Shown: positions 42,014 to 50,488 of the stretch, in pieces | Layout of the letters: the number at the start of each line of letters is the position of its first letter | Position numbering within the stretch: position 1 is the stretch's first letter | From: Natronoarchaeum mannanilyticum | Lineage (GTDB): Archaea > Halobacteriota > Halobacteria > Halobacteriales > Natronoarchaeaceae | Assembly (NCBI RefSeq): GCF_039522665.1 | Contig: NZ_BAAADV010000001.1 | Location: 186,001-250,000 of the forward strand | Direction: 5' to 3' | DNA length: 64,000 nt | Made by a program: the position numbers and the translations under genes | The notes under the pieces: generated by a model | Seen by the model: only the letters and a program-made list of their open reading frames with translations | Databases searched by the model: none | Told to the model about the DNA's origin: nothing

Positions 42014-42466
42014 ATGAGTCTGCCCATCGACCCCCAGAAGCTGACCGAGGAGGACGTCGGCGAGAAGCGCGCGACCCTGGAGATGGACCACGAGGACGCC
42101 GTCGAGTTCGTCCGCGAGACCTGCGAGGACGTCGGCTTCGGAATCCCCGTGGAGTTCTCGCCCTCCGAGCTGCTCAACGAGAAGGTCGACGCCGACCGGG
42201 ACCCCTACTACGTGCTCGGCGCGTGCAACCCCGCCGTCGCGGATCGGGCGCTCGACGTCACGAAGTCGATCGGCGGCCTGTTTCCCTGCAACGTGATCAT
42301 CTGGGAGGAAGAGCCGGGCAAGCAGGTCGTGTACCACGTTTCGATCATGCGGATCGCCCGGCTGACCGGGCTGGCACCCGAGGAGAGCGAGGAGTGGGAC
42401 GCGATACTGGAGGACACCGGCGAGCTGGCCGAGGAGCTGTTCGAGAAACTCGAATCGGCGGCCTGA
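42014..42466 (+). CDS. DUF302 family protein
   Basis: 150 residues: ATLEMDHEDAVEFVRETCEDVGFGIPVEFSPSELLNEKV, DPYYVLGACNPAVADRALDVTKSIGGLFPCNVIIWEEEPGKQVVYHVSIMRIARLTGL. These are the conserved segments of DUF302 (PF03625), a small alpha/beta fold found beside redox and metal-related genes. The Cys pair (ACNP and FPCN) is conserved in the family. Divergent from the oxidase-like gene. Biochemical role unknown. Confidence 0.85.
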   Translation: MSLPIDPQKLTEEDVGEKRATLEMDHEDAVEFVRETCEDVGFGIPVEFSPSELLNEKVDADRDPYYVLGACNPAVADRALDVTKSIGGLFPCNVIIWEEEPGKQVVYHVSIMRIARLTGLAPEESEEWDAILEDTGELAEELFEKLESAA

Positions 42467-42469
42467 GTC

Positions 42470-43114
42470 TCACTCGAACGTCGCGACGAGCTTGCCGTCG
42501 TCCAGTAGTTCCGGAAGCTGTTCGACCAGCCCGCGGGGGTCGGCGCCCTGCTCGTCAGGCACTTGGGCTCTGGCCGTCCCGGTCTCGTCGACGCCGTACA
42601 CCACGCCGCGAAACCCCAGATCGGCGGCCCACTCGATTCCGTCCTCGGTGACGCCGCTGCTCGCGCCGCCGGCGTAGTAGAGGTAGACGGCGGTGGCTTC
42701 GCCGTCCAAGTCGAGCGCCTCGCTGTTTTCGACGCTGTACGCGACCTCGAGAATGGCGTCCGAACTCTCGCAGATCGCGTCGTGTCGCACGTACGCCGCC
42801 TCGAACGATTCGACGTAGTCGAGGACGGCCTCGTCGTCGAACGACGACGGCGGGTCGGGATAGGGGATCGTTTCGGCGGTTTCTCTCTGCTCGGTTTCGT
42901 CGCCGCGATTCACGGTGACGGTTTCTGACTCGCGTTCACACTCCGGTCGGGTCGGTTCTCCCCCGAAGTGGTCTCGGATACTGTCGGAGGTCCAGTCGCC
43001 GTCTTCTCCGCTATCACCGTTTTCCGAGCCAGGAGCGGTGGCGTCGCCTAGACAGCCGGCGAGCGCAGCCGTCGCTGTGCCGGCGGCGGCGGTCATGAGG
43101 GTTCGCCGTTTCAT
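42470..43114 (-). CDS. Predicted lipoprotein, secreted
   Basis: 214 residues. MKRRTLMTAAAGTATAALAGC has adjacent arginines, a hydrophobic stretch and a lipobox with Cys at residue 21, so Tat export and lipidation are likely. After an acidic linker comes a domain with one internal Cys pair (PECERE, AICESSD) and VAYSVENSEALDLDGEATAVYLYYAG. Function not recognised. Its stop is 3 nt from that of the DUF302 gene on the other strand. Confidence 0.75.
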   Translation of the reverse strand: MKRRTLMTAAAGTATAALAGCLGDATAPGSENGDSGEDGDWTSDSIRDHFGGEPTRPECERESETVTVNRGDETEQRETAETIPYPDPPSSFDDEAVLDYVESFEAAYVRHDAICESSDAILEVAYSVENSEALDLDGEATAVYLYYAGGASSGVTEDGIEWAADLGFRGVVYGVDETGTARAQVPDEQGADPRGLVEQLPELLDDGKLVATFE

Positions 43115-43258
43115 ACCACTACGTTTCTCGGCCGGCGTATAAGGCGTGATGTTGGGTGAAACGGGCGCTGTAGTCTCCCGGGCGTTAGTCAAGGCGTCTC
43201 CAGGCAGTCGAACTGACTTCTCCGACCACGGTAACGCTTATGCAGGTGTGGGTACAAC

Positions 43259-43268
43259 GTAATTACAG
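43259..43268. promoter_or_regulatory. AT-rich palindrome before the RHH antitoxin gene
   Basis: GTAATTACAG contains the perfect 8-bp palindrome GTAATTAC, 14 nt upstream of the ATG at 43283. RHH antitoxins normally bind such short palindromes near their own promoter. Confidence 0.35.
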
Positions 43269-43282
43269 AGGGTGCGAACGGG

Positions 43283-43585
43283 ATGGGAACGAGACACGTC
43301 AACTTCCGGCTGCCCGACGAACTGCTAGAGAAAGCCGACGTCGCCGCCGAAGTCACTCACAAAAATCGGACGGAGATCGTCACCGAAGCGCTCCGGGAGT
43401 ACCTCAATACGGTCGAGGACGACGAGGCGTTCCGCGAGGCGGTCGTCGAACTGTATCTGGACGACGAGATCGAATTCTCGACCCTGAAGGAGTTCGTCGG
43501 CCGGCAGGACGCCGAAGCCGTTCGATCCTCGAAGGCGCTGCTTGACCAGGGCGAGGAATTGGCCGAGGAGCTCGCTGACCTGTAG
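43283..43585 (+). CDS. Ribbon-helix-helix antitoxin-like protein
   Basis: 100 residues. MGTRHVNFRLPDELLEKADVAAEVTHKNRTEIVTEALREYL is a ribbon-helix-helix DNA-binding domain; the remaining 58 residues are an acidic helical tail (FSTLKEFVGRQDAEAVRSSKALLDQGEELAEELADL) suited to wrapping the toxin. Its TAG is directly followed by the ATG of a PIN-domain gene, the standard antitoxin-toxin order. It likely represses its own operon. Confidence 0.82.
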   Translation: MGTRHVNFRLPDELLEKADVAAEVTHKNRTEIVTEALREYLNTVEDDEAFREAVVELYLDDEIEFSTLKEFVGRQDAEAVRSSKALLDQGEELAEELADL

Positions 43586-44089
43586 ATGATCGTCGCCGAC
43601 ACGAGCGCCCTGCTCTCGCTGGCTACCGGCGAGATCGTCGAAACCGTTCTCGACGAGTTCGATGTCTATACCACCGAACGCATCGTCGAAGAACTCGAAG
43701 AAACTGGGGAGTACGACGACGAGCACGGCGCGGCCGCGCGGACGGTCCTCGACTGTCGAGACCGCCTGACCGTCTGCACTGTCGACGACCCGCGCGTCAC
43801 GTCCACGCGAATCGACGCAGGCGAAGCGAGCTGTGCGGCGCTCGTCGACGAGCGCGACGCCGACTTTCTGGTGACCGACGACCTTCGCGCGCTTCCCGAG
43901 TTACAGCCCCTCGTCGACGCGAAAGTCGCCATCTCGCCGATCGTCCTCCGGGCGCTCGTCGAGCGCGGCGTCCTCGACGGCGACGAGGCCAGAACCCGGT
44001 TAGAGACGATCGCGGAACAACGGGACTGGCTCGGCGCGCCGATCTTCCGGCGCGCCGAGCAGCTGTTCGAGGATCTGGACGACGAGTAG
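43586..44089 (+). CDS. PIN-domain-like toxin (ribonuclease)
   Basis: 167 residues. MIVADTSALLSLATGEI has the first catalytic Asp, TERIVEELEET the conserved Glu, and EASCAALVDERDADFLVTDDLRALPELQPL the later acidic residues, as in PIN/DUF3368-like nucleases. With the upstream RHH protein it forms a type II toxin-antitoxin pair. The target would be RNA, which cannot be specified. The C-terminal 40 residues extend beyond the usual PIN fold. Confidence 0.82.
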   Translation: MIVADTSALLSLATGEIVETVLDEFDVYTTERIVEELEETGEYDDEHGAAARTVLDCRDRLTVCTVDDPRVTSTRIDAGEASCAALVDERDADFLVTDDLRALPELQPLVDAKVAISPIVLRALVERGVLDGDEARTRLETIAEQRDWLGAPIFRRAEQLFEDLDDE

Positions 44090-44101
44090 TGGCCAGTCCG
44101 C

Positions 44102-45409
44102 TCAGAAGTCGGTCAGCTGTGCCTGCAACCCCGCAACCATATCCGATTTCCGCCGGAGGTCGGCGATCGAGACCGGCAGCCGCGGGCCGAGCCCCTTGAT
44201 CGCGTCGTGGAAGCTCTCCGCCGTCGCGTACTCCCCCGCAAGCTCCGGCGGCGTCTCCGGGCCGGCGGGCGACTCGCGGCCGGCGTCGGGGTCGAACGCG
44301 TTCCGGACGCTCTCGCGGATCTGCCAGACGCCGACGGGCGCCCAGTAGTCGTCGGTGACCTCCCGAAGCACGATGCACTTGGCCTGGCGGTCCTCGTCGA
44401 CGAGGTGTTCGAGGACGCCCAGCCGGGAAGCGTAGTACGCGCCGGCGGTCTCGTCGACGTAGCCGGTCCGGCCCTCGTACCCCTCCGAGGCGCTGGACAT
44501 CCAGTAGCCGGTGTCGGTGTTTGGGTTCCAGACGCTGCCCGGCGCCTTCATCTCGACCAGCTCGAACTCCCACTGACCGGGAGAAAGAACGATCCAGAAC
44601 CGGTTGCCCATGAACTCGTTGTACCAGACCTGCGTCTCGTCGATCGACGGCGAGTTTCGAATCTTGCCACGCAGGTACTGGCCGATCGTGTCGTCGACCG
44701 CGGTGATCGACCAGCGCGTCGGGACGAGCTTGCGATTTTCCCCCTGTCCGAGCGCGCCGGCCGAAAGGATCTTGTTGATGTCGTACACGTCGAACCCGCG
44801 CCGGTAGAGGTACGTCATCGCGCCCTGAGCCTGCCAGTCGTCGTCTTCCAACGTCTTCTTGACCGGTCGCGGGACGTAGGGGTTCTCCGTGAGATCGACC
44901 GACTCGGCCGAGACGTTCGGCCCGGTCGGCGCGGCGATCTCGTCGACGTCCATGTCCAGTTCGGGCCGGCCGTCCAGTCCGATCTCGACGTCGACCGGGC
45001 GATCGGCGATGGCGACCTCGCGCTGGGCGCCGACAAAGCCGTCCCAGACGTCCTCGACGTCGACTTTCGAGCGTCGCTGGGAGTTCATCAGCCCCGTCCG
45101 GCGCTGGAACACGTCGTCGATCGAGTACCCCTGCTGGTACCAGTTCCCGTCGGTGACGTAGTCCTCGGCGTCCTCCTCGTCGCCGACCGGCGAGAGCACG
45201 CCCGTCGAGACGTCCGGGTAGCCCGATCGGCCCACGAAGATCGAGGGCGACGTCGAGCCGACCAGCGAGTCGCCCGTCACCACGTCGTCGAAGCGGTCCT
45301 CGACGCGGTCGATGTAGTCGGTGATCTCGTAGGACTTCTCCTCGGCCAGGCGCCGCCGCTCGGCGGCCTCGTCGTACCCCAGTCCCTCGACGAACTCGTC
45401 GAGCCGCAT
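44102..45409 (-). CDS. nreA: DNA repair protein NreA (PCNA-interacting)
   Basis: 435 residues, matching the archaeal NreA family: STSPSIFVGRSGYPDVSTGVLSP, WYQQGYSIDDVFQRRTGLMNSQRRSKVDV, KILSAGALGQGENRKLVPTRWSITAVDD and WIVLSPGQWEFELVEMKAPGSVW are its conserved blocks. The C terminus QAQLTDF (Gln429, Leu432, Phe435) is a PCNA-interacting peptide of QxxLxxF type. In relatives NreA works at PCNA in DNA damage tolerance, for example after mitomycin C. It converges with the toxin gene 12 nt away. Confidence 0.92.
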   Translation of the reverse strand: MRLDEFVEGLGYDEAAERRRLAEEKSYEITDYIDRVEDRFDDVVTGDSLVGSTSPSIFVGRSGYPDVSTGVLSPVGDEEDAEDYVTDGNWYQQGYSIDDVFQRRTGLMNSQRRSKVDVEDVWDGFVGAQREVAIADRPVDVEIGLDGRPELDMDVDEIAAPTGPNVSAESVDLTENPYVPRPVKKTLEDDDWQAQGAMTYLYRRGFDVYDINKILSAGALGQGENRKLVPTRWSITAVDDTIGQYLRGKIRNSPSIDETQVWYNEFMGNRFWIVLSPGQWEFELVEMKAPGSVWNPNTDTGYWMSSASEGYEGRTGYVDETAGAYYASRLGVLEHLVDEDRQAKCIVLREVTDDYWAPVGVWQIRESVRNAFDPDAGRESPAGPETPPELAGEYATAESFHDAIKGLGPRLPVSIADLRRKSDMVAGLQAQLTDF

Positions 45410-45482
45410 TCGCCCGTAGTTGGGGCGTGGCGACTATGAATGTTCGTTTCGCGACATCGATCTGAACCGGGTGTCCGCAAAG

Positions 45483-45494
45483 TTATTAGATATA
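45483..45494 (+). promoter_or_regulatory. TATA box of the secreted protein gene
   Basis: TTATTAGATATA, about 25 nt before the GTG at 45513, which is thus supported as a leaderless start. Confidence 0.5.
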
Positions 45495-45512
45495 GAACAT
45501 AAACGTCGGCCC

Positions 45513-46049
45513 GTGAGACGAGCCCTCCTGCTCGCGGTAGTACTCGTGGTCGCAGCCGCCGGGATGTCGCTGGCCGGCGCGGGACCGTTCCAGGGCGATC
45601 CGGATCCGGACCGCCCGCCGGCGATCGGGTCGTTCGAGATCACCGATCGCGGCTGTCAGGACGAGGTCCGCGAGTTCGCTAGCTCGAACAGCGCCGGCGA
45701 CGGCGACGGCGTCGACGCCGGAACGATCGACACGGACTCGCCCGAGACGGAGCTATCCGCGGAGATGCGTCGGACCTCGCCGGAGAGCGCGGCGGTCGTT
45801 ACCTACCGGATCGACCTGCGAACGCACGAGCCCGCCGGCGCGAACGAGAGCTGCGCCGGCCGCATCGCGTATCGGGTCGAGTACGACGCGCCCGTCAGCG
45901 AGGCCGCCGTCGGTCATCGAGTCGCACTGACCGTCGACGGTCGGACCAAAAGCTGCGGCGGGAGCACGTCCGGCCCGGACTTGGGCTGTCACCGACTGAT
46001 GACCGAGACGACGACCCACTACACGAACGCGTCCGACGCCGCGGCGTGA
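45513..46049 (+). CDS. Secreted protein of unknown function
   Basis: 178 residues from GTG. RRALLLAVVLVVAAAGMSLAGAG is a Sec-type signal peptide or N-terminal anchor. The mature part has four to five Cys (RGCQDE, ESCAGR, KSCGG, LGCHR) that could form disulphides outside the cell, and a beta-rich sequence (YRIDLRTHEP, IAYRVEYDAPV, HRVALTVDG). Not recognised. Divergent from nreA. Confidence 0.65.
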   Translation: MRRALLLAVVLVVAAAGMSLAGAGPFQGDPDPDRPPAIGSFEITDRGCQDEVREFASSNSAGDGDGVDAGTIDTDSPETELSAEMRRTSPESAAVVTYRIDLRTHEPAGANESCAGRIAYRVEYDAPVSEAAVGHRVALTVDGRTKSCGGSTSGPDLGCHRLMTETTTHYTNASDAAA

Positions 46050-46194
46050 GCGGGGCGACGCCGAACCTCGGGCATTGACGCCGAAACTGAGCGGCGCGAC
46101 GCCGACGCGGACTCGGTGCAAGACGACACCGAACCGGCCCGAACGCCAGCGGGTGCTACGAAGCGGGAAAGCCGCGAGGAAAGCGGGAGCGGAA

Positions 46195-47160
46195 CTAGCT
46201 GTGGATGCCCATCGCCTCGATCTGCTCCTGGTAGCGGTTCCGGATCGTGACTTCCGTCACCTGAGCGACGTCGGCGACTTCGCGCTGGGTCTTCTTCTCG
46301 TTGCACAGCAGCGAGGCGGCGTAGATGGCCGCGGCGGCGTAGCCGGTCGGGGATTTGCCGGAGAGGAGCCCTTCCTCGGCCGTGGTCTCGATGATCTCGT
46401 TGGCCTTCGTCTGGACTTCCTCGGAGAGTTCGAGTTCAGAACAGAACCGCGGGACGTACTTCTTCGGGTCGACGGGTTTCATCTCCAGGCCGAGTTCCTG
46501 GGAGATGTATCGATACGTACGGCCGATTTCCTTCCGTTCGACGCGGGAGACTTCCGAGATCTCTTCGAGGCTGCGCGGGATGCCTTCCTTGCGGCAGGCG
46601 GCGTACAGCGCCGAGGTGGCGACGCCCTCGATCGAGCGTCCCCGAATCAGGTCCTCCTTGAGCGCGCGCCGATAGATGACCGACGCGACCTCGCGTACCG
46701 AGCGGGGCACCCCCAGCGCGGAGGCCATGCGGTCGATCTCGCTGAGCGCGAACTGCAGGTTGCGCTCGCCGGCGTCCTTGGTCCTGATGCGCTCTTGCCA
46801 CTTGCGCAGGCGGTGCATCTGGCTGCGCTTCTTCGAGGAGATCGAGCGACCGTAGGCGTCCTTGTCCTTCCAGTCGATCGTCGTCGTCAGGCCCTTGTCG
46901 TGCATCGTCTGCGTCGTCGGCGCGCCGACGCGCGACTTCTCCTGACGCTCCTGATGATTAAAGGCGCGCCACTCCGGACCCGGGTCGATCTTCTCCTCCT
47001 CGACCACGAGGCCGCAGTCGTTACAGACGAGTTCGCCCCTGTCGGAGCTCTTGACGAGGTTGTCGGAATCACACTCCGGACATTCCCGGACCCCCTCTTC
47101 CTCCTCGTCTCCTTGCTCCGTCTCGTGTTCGCGCTCCCGCTGGCGGGTGGACCGTGTCAT
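46195..47160 (-). CDS. tfb: Transcription initiation factor TFB
   Basis: 321 residues. The N-terminal zinc ribbon [24 protein letters not shown] binds RNA polymerase, the B-finger region [21 protein letters not shown] follows, then two cyclin folds (about residues 125-215 and 220-315) that bind TBP and the BRE. The final GIHS and [13 protein letters not shown] match the DNA-reading helix of the second repeat. Haloarchaea have several TFB paralogs; which one this is cannot be said. rnhA is transcribed divergently. Confidence 0.95.
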   Translation of the reverse strand: MTRSTRQREREHETEQGDEEEEGVRECPECDSDNLVKSSDRGELVCNDCGLVVEEEKIDPGPEWRAFNHQERQEKSRVGAPTTQTMHDKGLTTTIDWKDKDAYGRSISSKKRSQMHRLRKWQERIRTKDAGERNLQFALSEIDRMASALGVPRSVREVASVIYRRALKEDLIRGRSIEGVATSALYAACRKEGIPRSLEEISEVSRVERKEIGRTYRYISQELGLEMKPVDPKKYVPRFCSELELSEEVQTKANEIIETTAEEGLLSGKSPTGYAAAAIYAASLLCNEKKTQREVADVAQVTEVTIRNRYQEQIEAMGIHS

Positions 47161-47187
47161 CGCACTTTTATAGTAGTATCACGGACA

Positions 47188-47197
47188 CACTTAAACC
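47188..47197 (-). promoter_or_regulatory. TATA box of tfb
   Basis: Minus strand GGTTTAAGTG, centre about 32 nt from the ATG. A second, stronger-looking CTATAAAAGTG (47164-47174) lies only 4 to 14 nt before the ATG, too close to start a full-length message. Confidence 0.5.
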
Positions 47198-47302
47198 CTC
47201 GGTCGGGTGCGTTCGACCGCCGTTTCGTCGGGATCGGTCTGACGGCCCGAATCGCAAGACTACGGCGTGTTGCCGGCGGTAACGGCCGTCCCAAAACGGA
47301 AA

Positions 47303-47314
47303 CACATATATTCC
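47303..47314 (+). promoter_or_regulatory. TATA box of rnhA
   Basis: CACATATATTCC, centre 28 nt before the ATG at 47336; leaderless transcript predicted. Confidence 0.6.
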
Positions 47315-47321
47315 GGATAGC

Positions 47322-47336
47322 TTGACCTACGGTCAA
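47322..47336. promoter_or_regulatory. Inverted repeat at the rnhA start
   Basis: TTGACC, spacer TAC, GGTCAA. This perfect 6-bp inverted repeat ends on the A of the ATG and covers the predicted transcription start, a place where a bound protein would repress. Confidence 0.4.
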
Positions 47337-47929
47337 TGCCGACGATCGAATGCGACGCGGAGCGAGCCCGCGAGCGGCTTCGCGACGCCGGCGTCGAGGT
47401 CGAGGACGGCAACACCGACCACGAGCGCTGGCGCGCGTCGCGGGGCGACGCCACCGCGGTCGCCTACGACGGGAAAGTCGTGATCCAGGGGTCGAACCCG
47501 CAGGACGTGGAGGCGATCCTGCGCGAGGAGGGCGGGCGCGCCCACGTCTACTTCGACGGGGCGAGCCGGGGGAACCCCGGCCCCGCGGCGGTCGGCTGGG
47601 CGATCGTCAACAGCGACGGCATCGTCGCCGAAGGGGGCGAACGCATCGGCGAGACGACCAACAATCGCGCGGAGTACGAGGCGCTCGCGCGCGCCCTCGA
47701 AATGGCCCGCGACTACGGCTTCGACGAGGTCGACGTGCGGGGCGACTCGGAGCTGATCGTCAAGCAGGTCAACGGCGCGTGGTCCGCGAACGACCCGGGG
47801 ATGCAGGAACGGCGCGTGCGCGTCCGATCGTTGCTCGAGGAGTTCGACTCCTGGTCGCTCGAACACGTACCGCGGGAGATAAACGAGCGCGCCGACGAGA
47901 TGGCCAACGAAGCGCTGGACGGCAACTGA
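47336..47929 (+). CDS. rnhA: Ribonuclease HI
   Basis: 197 residues. An archaeal N-terminal domain of about 65 residues precedes the RNase H fold. All four catalytic acids are present: Asp74 (YFDGASRGNPG), Glu113 (NNRAEYEAL), Asp137 (VRGDSELIVKQVNG) and Asp187 (ERADEMANEAL). It degrades RNA in RNA-DNA hybrids, for example at Okazaki primers. Divergent from tfb and followed 19 nt later by its operon partner. Confidence 0.95.
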   Translation: MPTIECDAERARERLRDAGVEVEDGNTDHERWRASRGDATAVAYDGKVVIQGSNPQDVEAILREEGGRAHVYFDGASRGNPGPAAVGWAIVNSDGIVAEGGERIGETTNNRAEYEALARALEMARDYGFDEVDVRGDSELIVKQVNGAWSANDPGMQERRVRVRSLLEEFDSWSLEHVPREINERADEMANEALDGN

Positions 47930-47948
47930 CCGCCCGCGATCCACTACG

Positions 47949-48503
47949 ATGTCAGAACTACCGGACGACGTCAGCGAGGAGGTCGAGCGACTCACTCGGC
48001 TCGCCCGCGAAGCCGTCGACGCCGACGAGGCCGCGGCGTACCGACGCCGCCGCGAGGATCGACTCGACGAGCACGGGTTCACCGCCAGGGTCCGCGAGGA
48101 CGACGACGGCGACGTGCTCGTCTTGCATCCCGAGGAGTGGATCGACGACGGCGACATCCACCCCGACCGCATCGAGGACACCGGCCGGGCCGTCGAGATC
48201 CGGCTCGAAGGGGTCGGCGACCCGGACGAGTGGGACGAGGTCCGCGAGCACAACGACCGGATCGTCGAGCAGGTTCGCGAGGCCCACGGCGACGTCCACG
48301 GCGACAACGCCGCGGCGTTCGCCGACTTCATGCACAATCACCTCGCGAAACCCGTCGAGTCGGCGACCGCCGAGGAGATTCGAACTTTCCGCTCGGAGTA
48401 CTTCCCGCGCAACGCCTGGCCTACGGAGGAGCAGCTCGCCGTCCTCGATCGGTCGATAGAAGTAGTGTTCGAAACCGCCGACGCCCGCGTCCCCGAGTTC
48501 TAA
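47949..48503 (+). CDS. Conserved rnhA-operon protein (haloarchaeal, unknown function)
   Basis: 184 residues, strongly acidic and mainly helical: VSEEVERLTRLAREAVDADEAAAYRRRREDRLDEHGFTARVREDDDGDVLVLHPEEWIDDG, VREHNDRIVEQVREAHGDVHGDNAAAFADFMHNHL, IRTFRSEYFPRNAWPTEEQLAVLDRS. Related proteins in haloarchaea follow rnhA as here, and a function in nucleic-acid metabolism is guessed from that. It ends overlapping the stop of the convergent PadR gene by 2 nt. Confidence 0.78.
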   Translation: MSELPDDVSEEVERLTRLAREAVDADEAAAYRRRREDRLDEHGFTARVREDDDGDVLVLHPEEWIDDGDIHPDRIEDTGRAVEIRLEGVGDPDEWDEVREHNDRIVEQVREAHGDVHGDNAAAFADFMHNHLAKPVESATAEEIRTFRSEYFPRNAWPTEEQLAVLDRSIEVVFETADARVPEF

Positions 48504-48856
48504 AGCTGGTCGTCGACGATCGTCCGGACGTCCTCGGCCCGGTCATCGTCGGTGACGACCTTCGAGAGCGCCCACTCGAACTGGTCGAACACCGCCGCCT
48601 CGCCCTCGTCGGTGAGCTCGTACTGGTTGGTGCGCTTGTCGAGTTCGCTCTTCTCGACGAAGCCCAGCTCGACGAGTTCGTCGAGGTTCGGGTACAGGCG
48701 CCCGTGGTTCACTTCGCCGCCGTAGTACTCCTCCAGCTCCCGCTTGATCGCGAGCCCGTACATCGGCTCCTTCGAGAGGATGATCAGTATATTTCGCTGG
48801 AACGCGGTCAGGTCGCGCGCGGCCTCCGCTTCCGTGATTGTCCGTGCCTCTGACAT
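48500..48856 (-). CDS. PadR family transcriptional regulator
   Basis: 118 residues. DLTAFQRNILIILSKEPMYGLAIKRELEEYYGGEVNHGRLYPNLDELVELGFVEKSELDKRTNQYELTDEGEAAV is a complete PadR winged helix with the typical GRLYPNLDELVE motif, and a short C-terminal dimerisation helix follows. The ATG at 48856 fits a TATA box 29 nt upstream. Target genes unknown. Confidence 0.9.
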   Translation of the reverse strand: MSEARTITEAEAARDLTAFQRNILIILSKEPMYGLAIKRELEEYYGGEVNHGRLYPNLDELVELGFVEKSELDKRTNQYELTDEGEAAVFDQFEWALSKVVTDDDRAEDVRTIVDDQL

Positions 48857-48880
48857 GGCTGGCTGTGTGAATGAAGCCAG

Positions 48881-48890
48881 GATATTTAAC
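48881..48890 (-). promoter_or_regulatory. TATA box of the PadR gene
   Basis: Minus strand GTTAAATATC, centre 29-30 nt before the ATG at 48856. Confidence 0.6.
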
Positions 48891-49065
48891 ACTTCTTAAC
48901 TATTCTCCGATATTGTTGCGTAATATACAGCGCAGCGGCTCTCGAACCGACGGACTGCGAGCCGGCACGCCGGACACGCCGCTGTGATTCCAGCGCTACG
49001 CCCGTCCCCGACGTCGTCGCAATGCCGAAAATGCTTTTTGGCCGCCTCGCCGATCCGTACCTGCA

Positions 49066-49611
49066 ATGACGAACCTCTGGGAAGATCTGGAAACCGGACC
49101 GAACCCGCCGGAAGAGATCTACGCCGTCGTGGAGTGTCTCAAGGGCGAGCGCAACAAGTACGAGTACGACAAGGACGTGCCCGGCGTCGTGCTCGACCGC
49201 GTGCTGCACTCGAACGTCCACTACCCCTCGGACTACGGGTTCATCCCGCGGTCGTACTACGACGACGAGGACCCCTTCGACGTGCTCGTGCTCGTCGAGG
49301 ACCAGACGTTCCCCGGCTGCGTGATCGAGGCCCGCCCCGTCGCCCTGATGAAGATGGACGACGACGGCGAGCAGGACGACAAGGTCATCGCCGTCCCCAC
49401 CGAGGACCCCCGCTACGACCACGTCGAGGGGCTGGAGGATCTCTCGGACCAGCAGCTCGACGAGATCGAGGAGTTCTTCGAGACCTACAAGAATCTCGAG
49501 GCGGGCAAGGAAGTCGAGACGCTCGGCTGGGAGGACAAGGAGTCGGCCAAGGAGGCCATCGAGCACGCGATGGACCTCTACGACGAGAACTTCGACAGCC
49601 CGCGTAACTGA
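49066..49611 (+). CDS. ppa: Inorganic pyrophosphatase (family I)
   Basis: 181 residues. NVHYPSDYGFIPRSYYDDEDPFDVLVLVE contains the D-x-D-P-x-D metal site, and VIAVPTEDPRYDHVEGLEDLSD and FFETYKNLEAGK complete the soluble family I pattern. It hydrolyses the pyrophosphate made in polymer synthesis in the cytosol. It is very acidic, as typical for halophiles. A GCTTTTTCG run just after the stop may end the transcript. Confidence 0.95.
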   Translation: MTNLWEDLETGPNPPEEIYAVVECLKGERNKYEYDKDVPGVVLDRVLHSNVHYPSDYGFIPRSYYDDEDPFDVLVLVEDQTFPGCVIEARPVALMKMDDDGEQDDKVIAVPTEDPRYDHVEGLEDLSDQQLDEIEEFFETYKNLEAGKEVETLGWEDKESAKEAIEHAMDLYDENFDSPRN

Positions 49612-49844
49612 CGGCGTCCGCGCTTTTTCGATCTGCGCTTTTGGCGGTTGCTTCGTTCGAGTTGGCGCCGCGCAGCGGCGTCTCCGGCGCCGACATCGGA
49701 AAGCGTCGCGGCAACGTCGACGCCGCGGTTCGGCGCGACGCCGCTCTCGAACCGGCGATACCCGGCGATAATACTCGGCCGCTCGGCTCATGTGTTATGA
49801 TCATGGGTAATCTTTTGGGCGTCGCGGGCCTACTACGATATGAG

Positions 49845-49964
49845 ATGGCAACGAGAACGCCTCCGTCGGACGATCGTCGCGAGGACGGCCCCAGCGTCGG
49901 AATGGCCCACCCCACAGTCGTCCCGGTCAACTTCGACCCCGAGGCGACGGACGACGAGGAGTGA
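49845..49964 (+). CDS. Small protein (39 residues), possible
   Basis: MATRTPPSDDRREDGPSVGMAHPTVVPVNFDPEATDDEE is acidic and looks coding. A TATA-like GTAATCTTTTGG (49808-49819) stands about 30 nt before the ATG. The frame is open further upstream but lacks halophile-like composition there. No function recognised. Confidence 0.4.
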   Translation: MATRTPPSDDRREDGPSVGMAHPTVVPVNFDPEATDDEE

Positions 49965-50045
49965 CTGTCTTCCGAACGCCAGGGGTGCCAACGGTTGGCG
50001 TACCACCGGGGGAACCTTTCTTTACCACACCCACACTCTTCCGGT

Positions 50046-50330
50046 ATGGGACGACCGTCTGACGGCGAGCTAACGCCAGCCGACGTCGATTTCTACTACC
50101 ACCAGCAGGTCATCGACGTCTGGCAGGCAGTACACGCCTGCGTGTCGACTTCCTCGGAGGAAGATCGATTCGAGAGCGTCTGCGGGTTGACGTCCGGGCA
50201 CGTTCACGATCTCGATGACGCGTCAGTGTATGACTCCCTGAGTACCGCGCTCGGCTGCGATTGCAACCCCTGTGCCCTCTGTAGAGAGTCGGGTGCGTTC
50301 GACGTTCGCGACGGCGGCAACGGCGAGTGA
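50046..50330 (+). CDS. Small Cys-rich protein of unknown function
   Basis: 94 residues. GELTPADVDFYYHQQVIDVWQAVHACVSTSSEEDRFESVCGLTSGHVHDLDDASVYDSLSTALGCDCNPCALCRES ends with a CxCxxCxxC cluster that, with the two earlier Cys, could bind zinc or an Fe-S cluster. A TATA-like TTTCTTTACC (50018-50027) precedes the ATG by about 25 nt. No family recognised. Confidence 0.6.
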   Translation: MGRPSDGELTPADVDFYYHQQVIDVWQAVHACVSTSSEEDRFESVCGLTSGHVHDLDDASVYDSLSTALGCDCNPCALCRESGAFDVRDGGNGE

Positions 50331-50488
50331 TCCGCTGACTCGTGGGGCGTCTGCGGCGTCGGGCGGTGAGCTGCGAACCGGAGGGGCGATTTGCGACGGT
50401 CCCCGCAAATTGTGCCGGAATCCGCGACGATCGGCGGTTCCGGCCGCCGAAAAGAAGGTTCTTGTATCCGGTCGCTCAAGGGGGCAAC

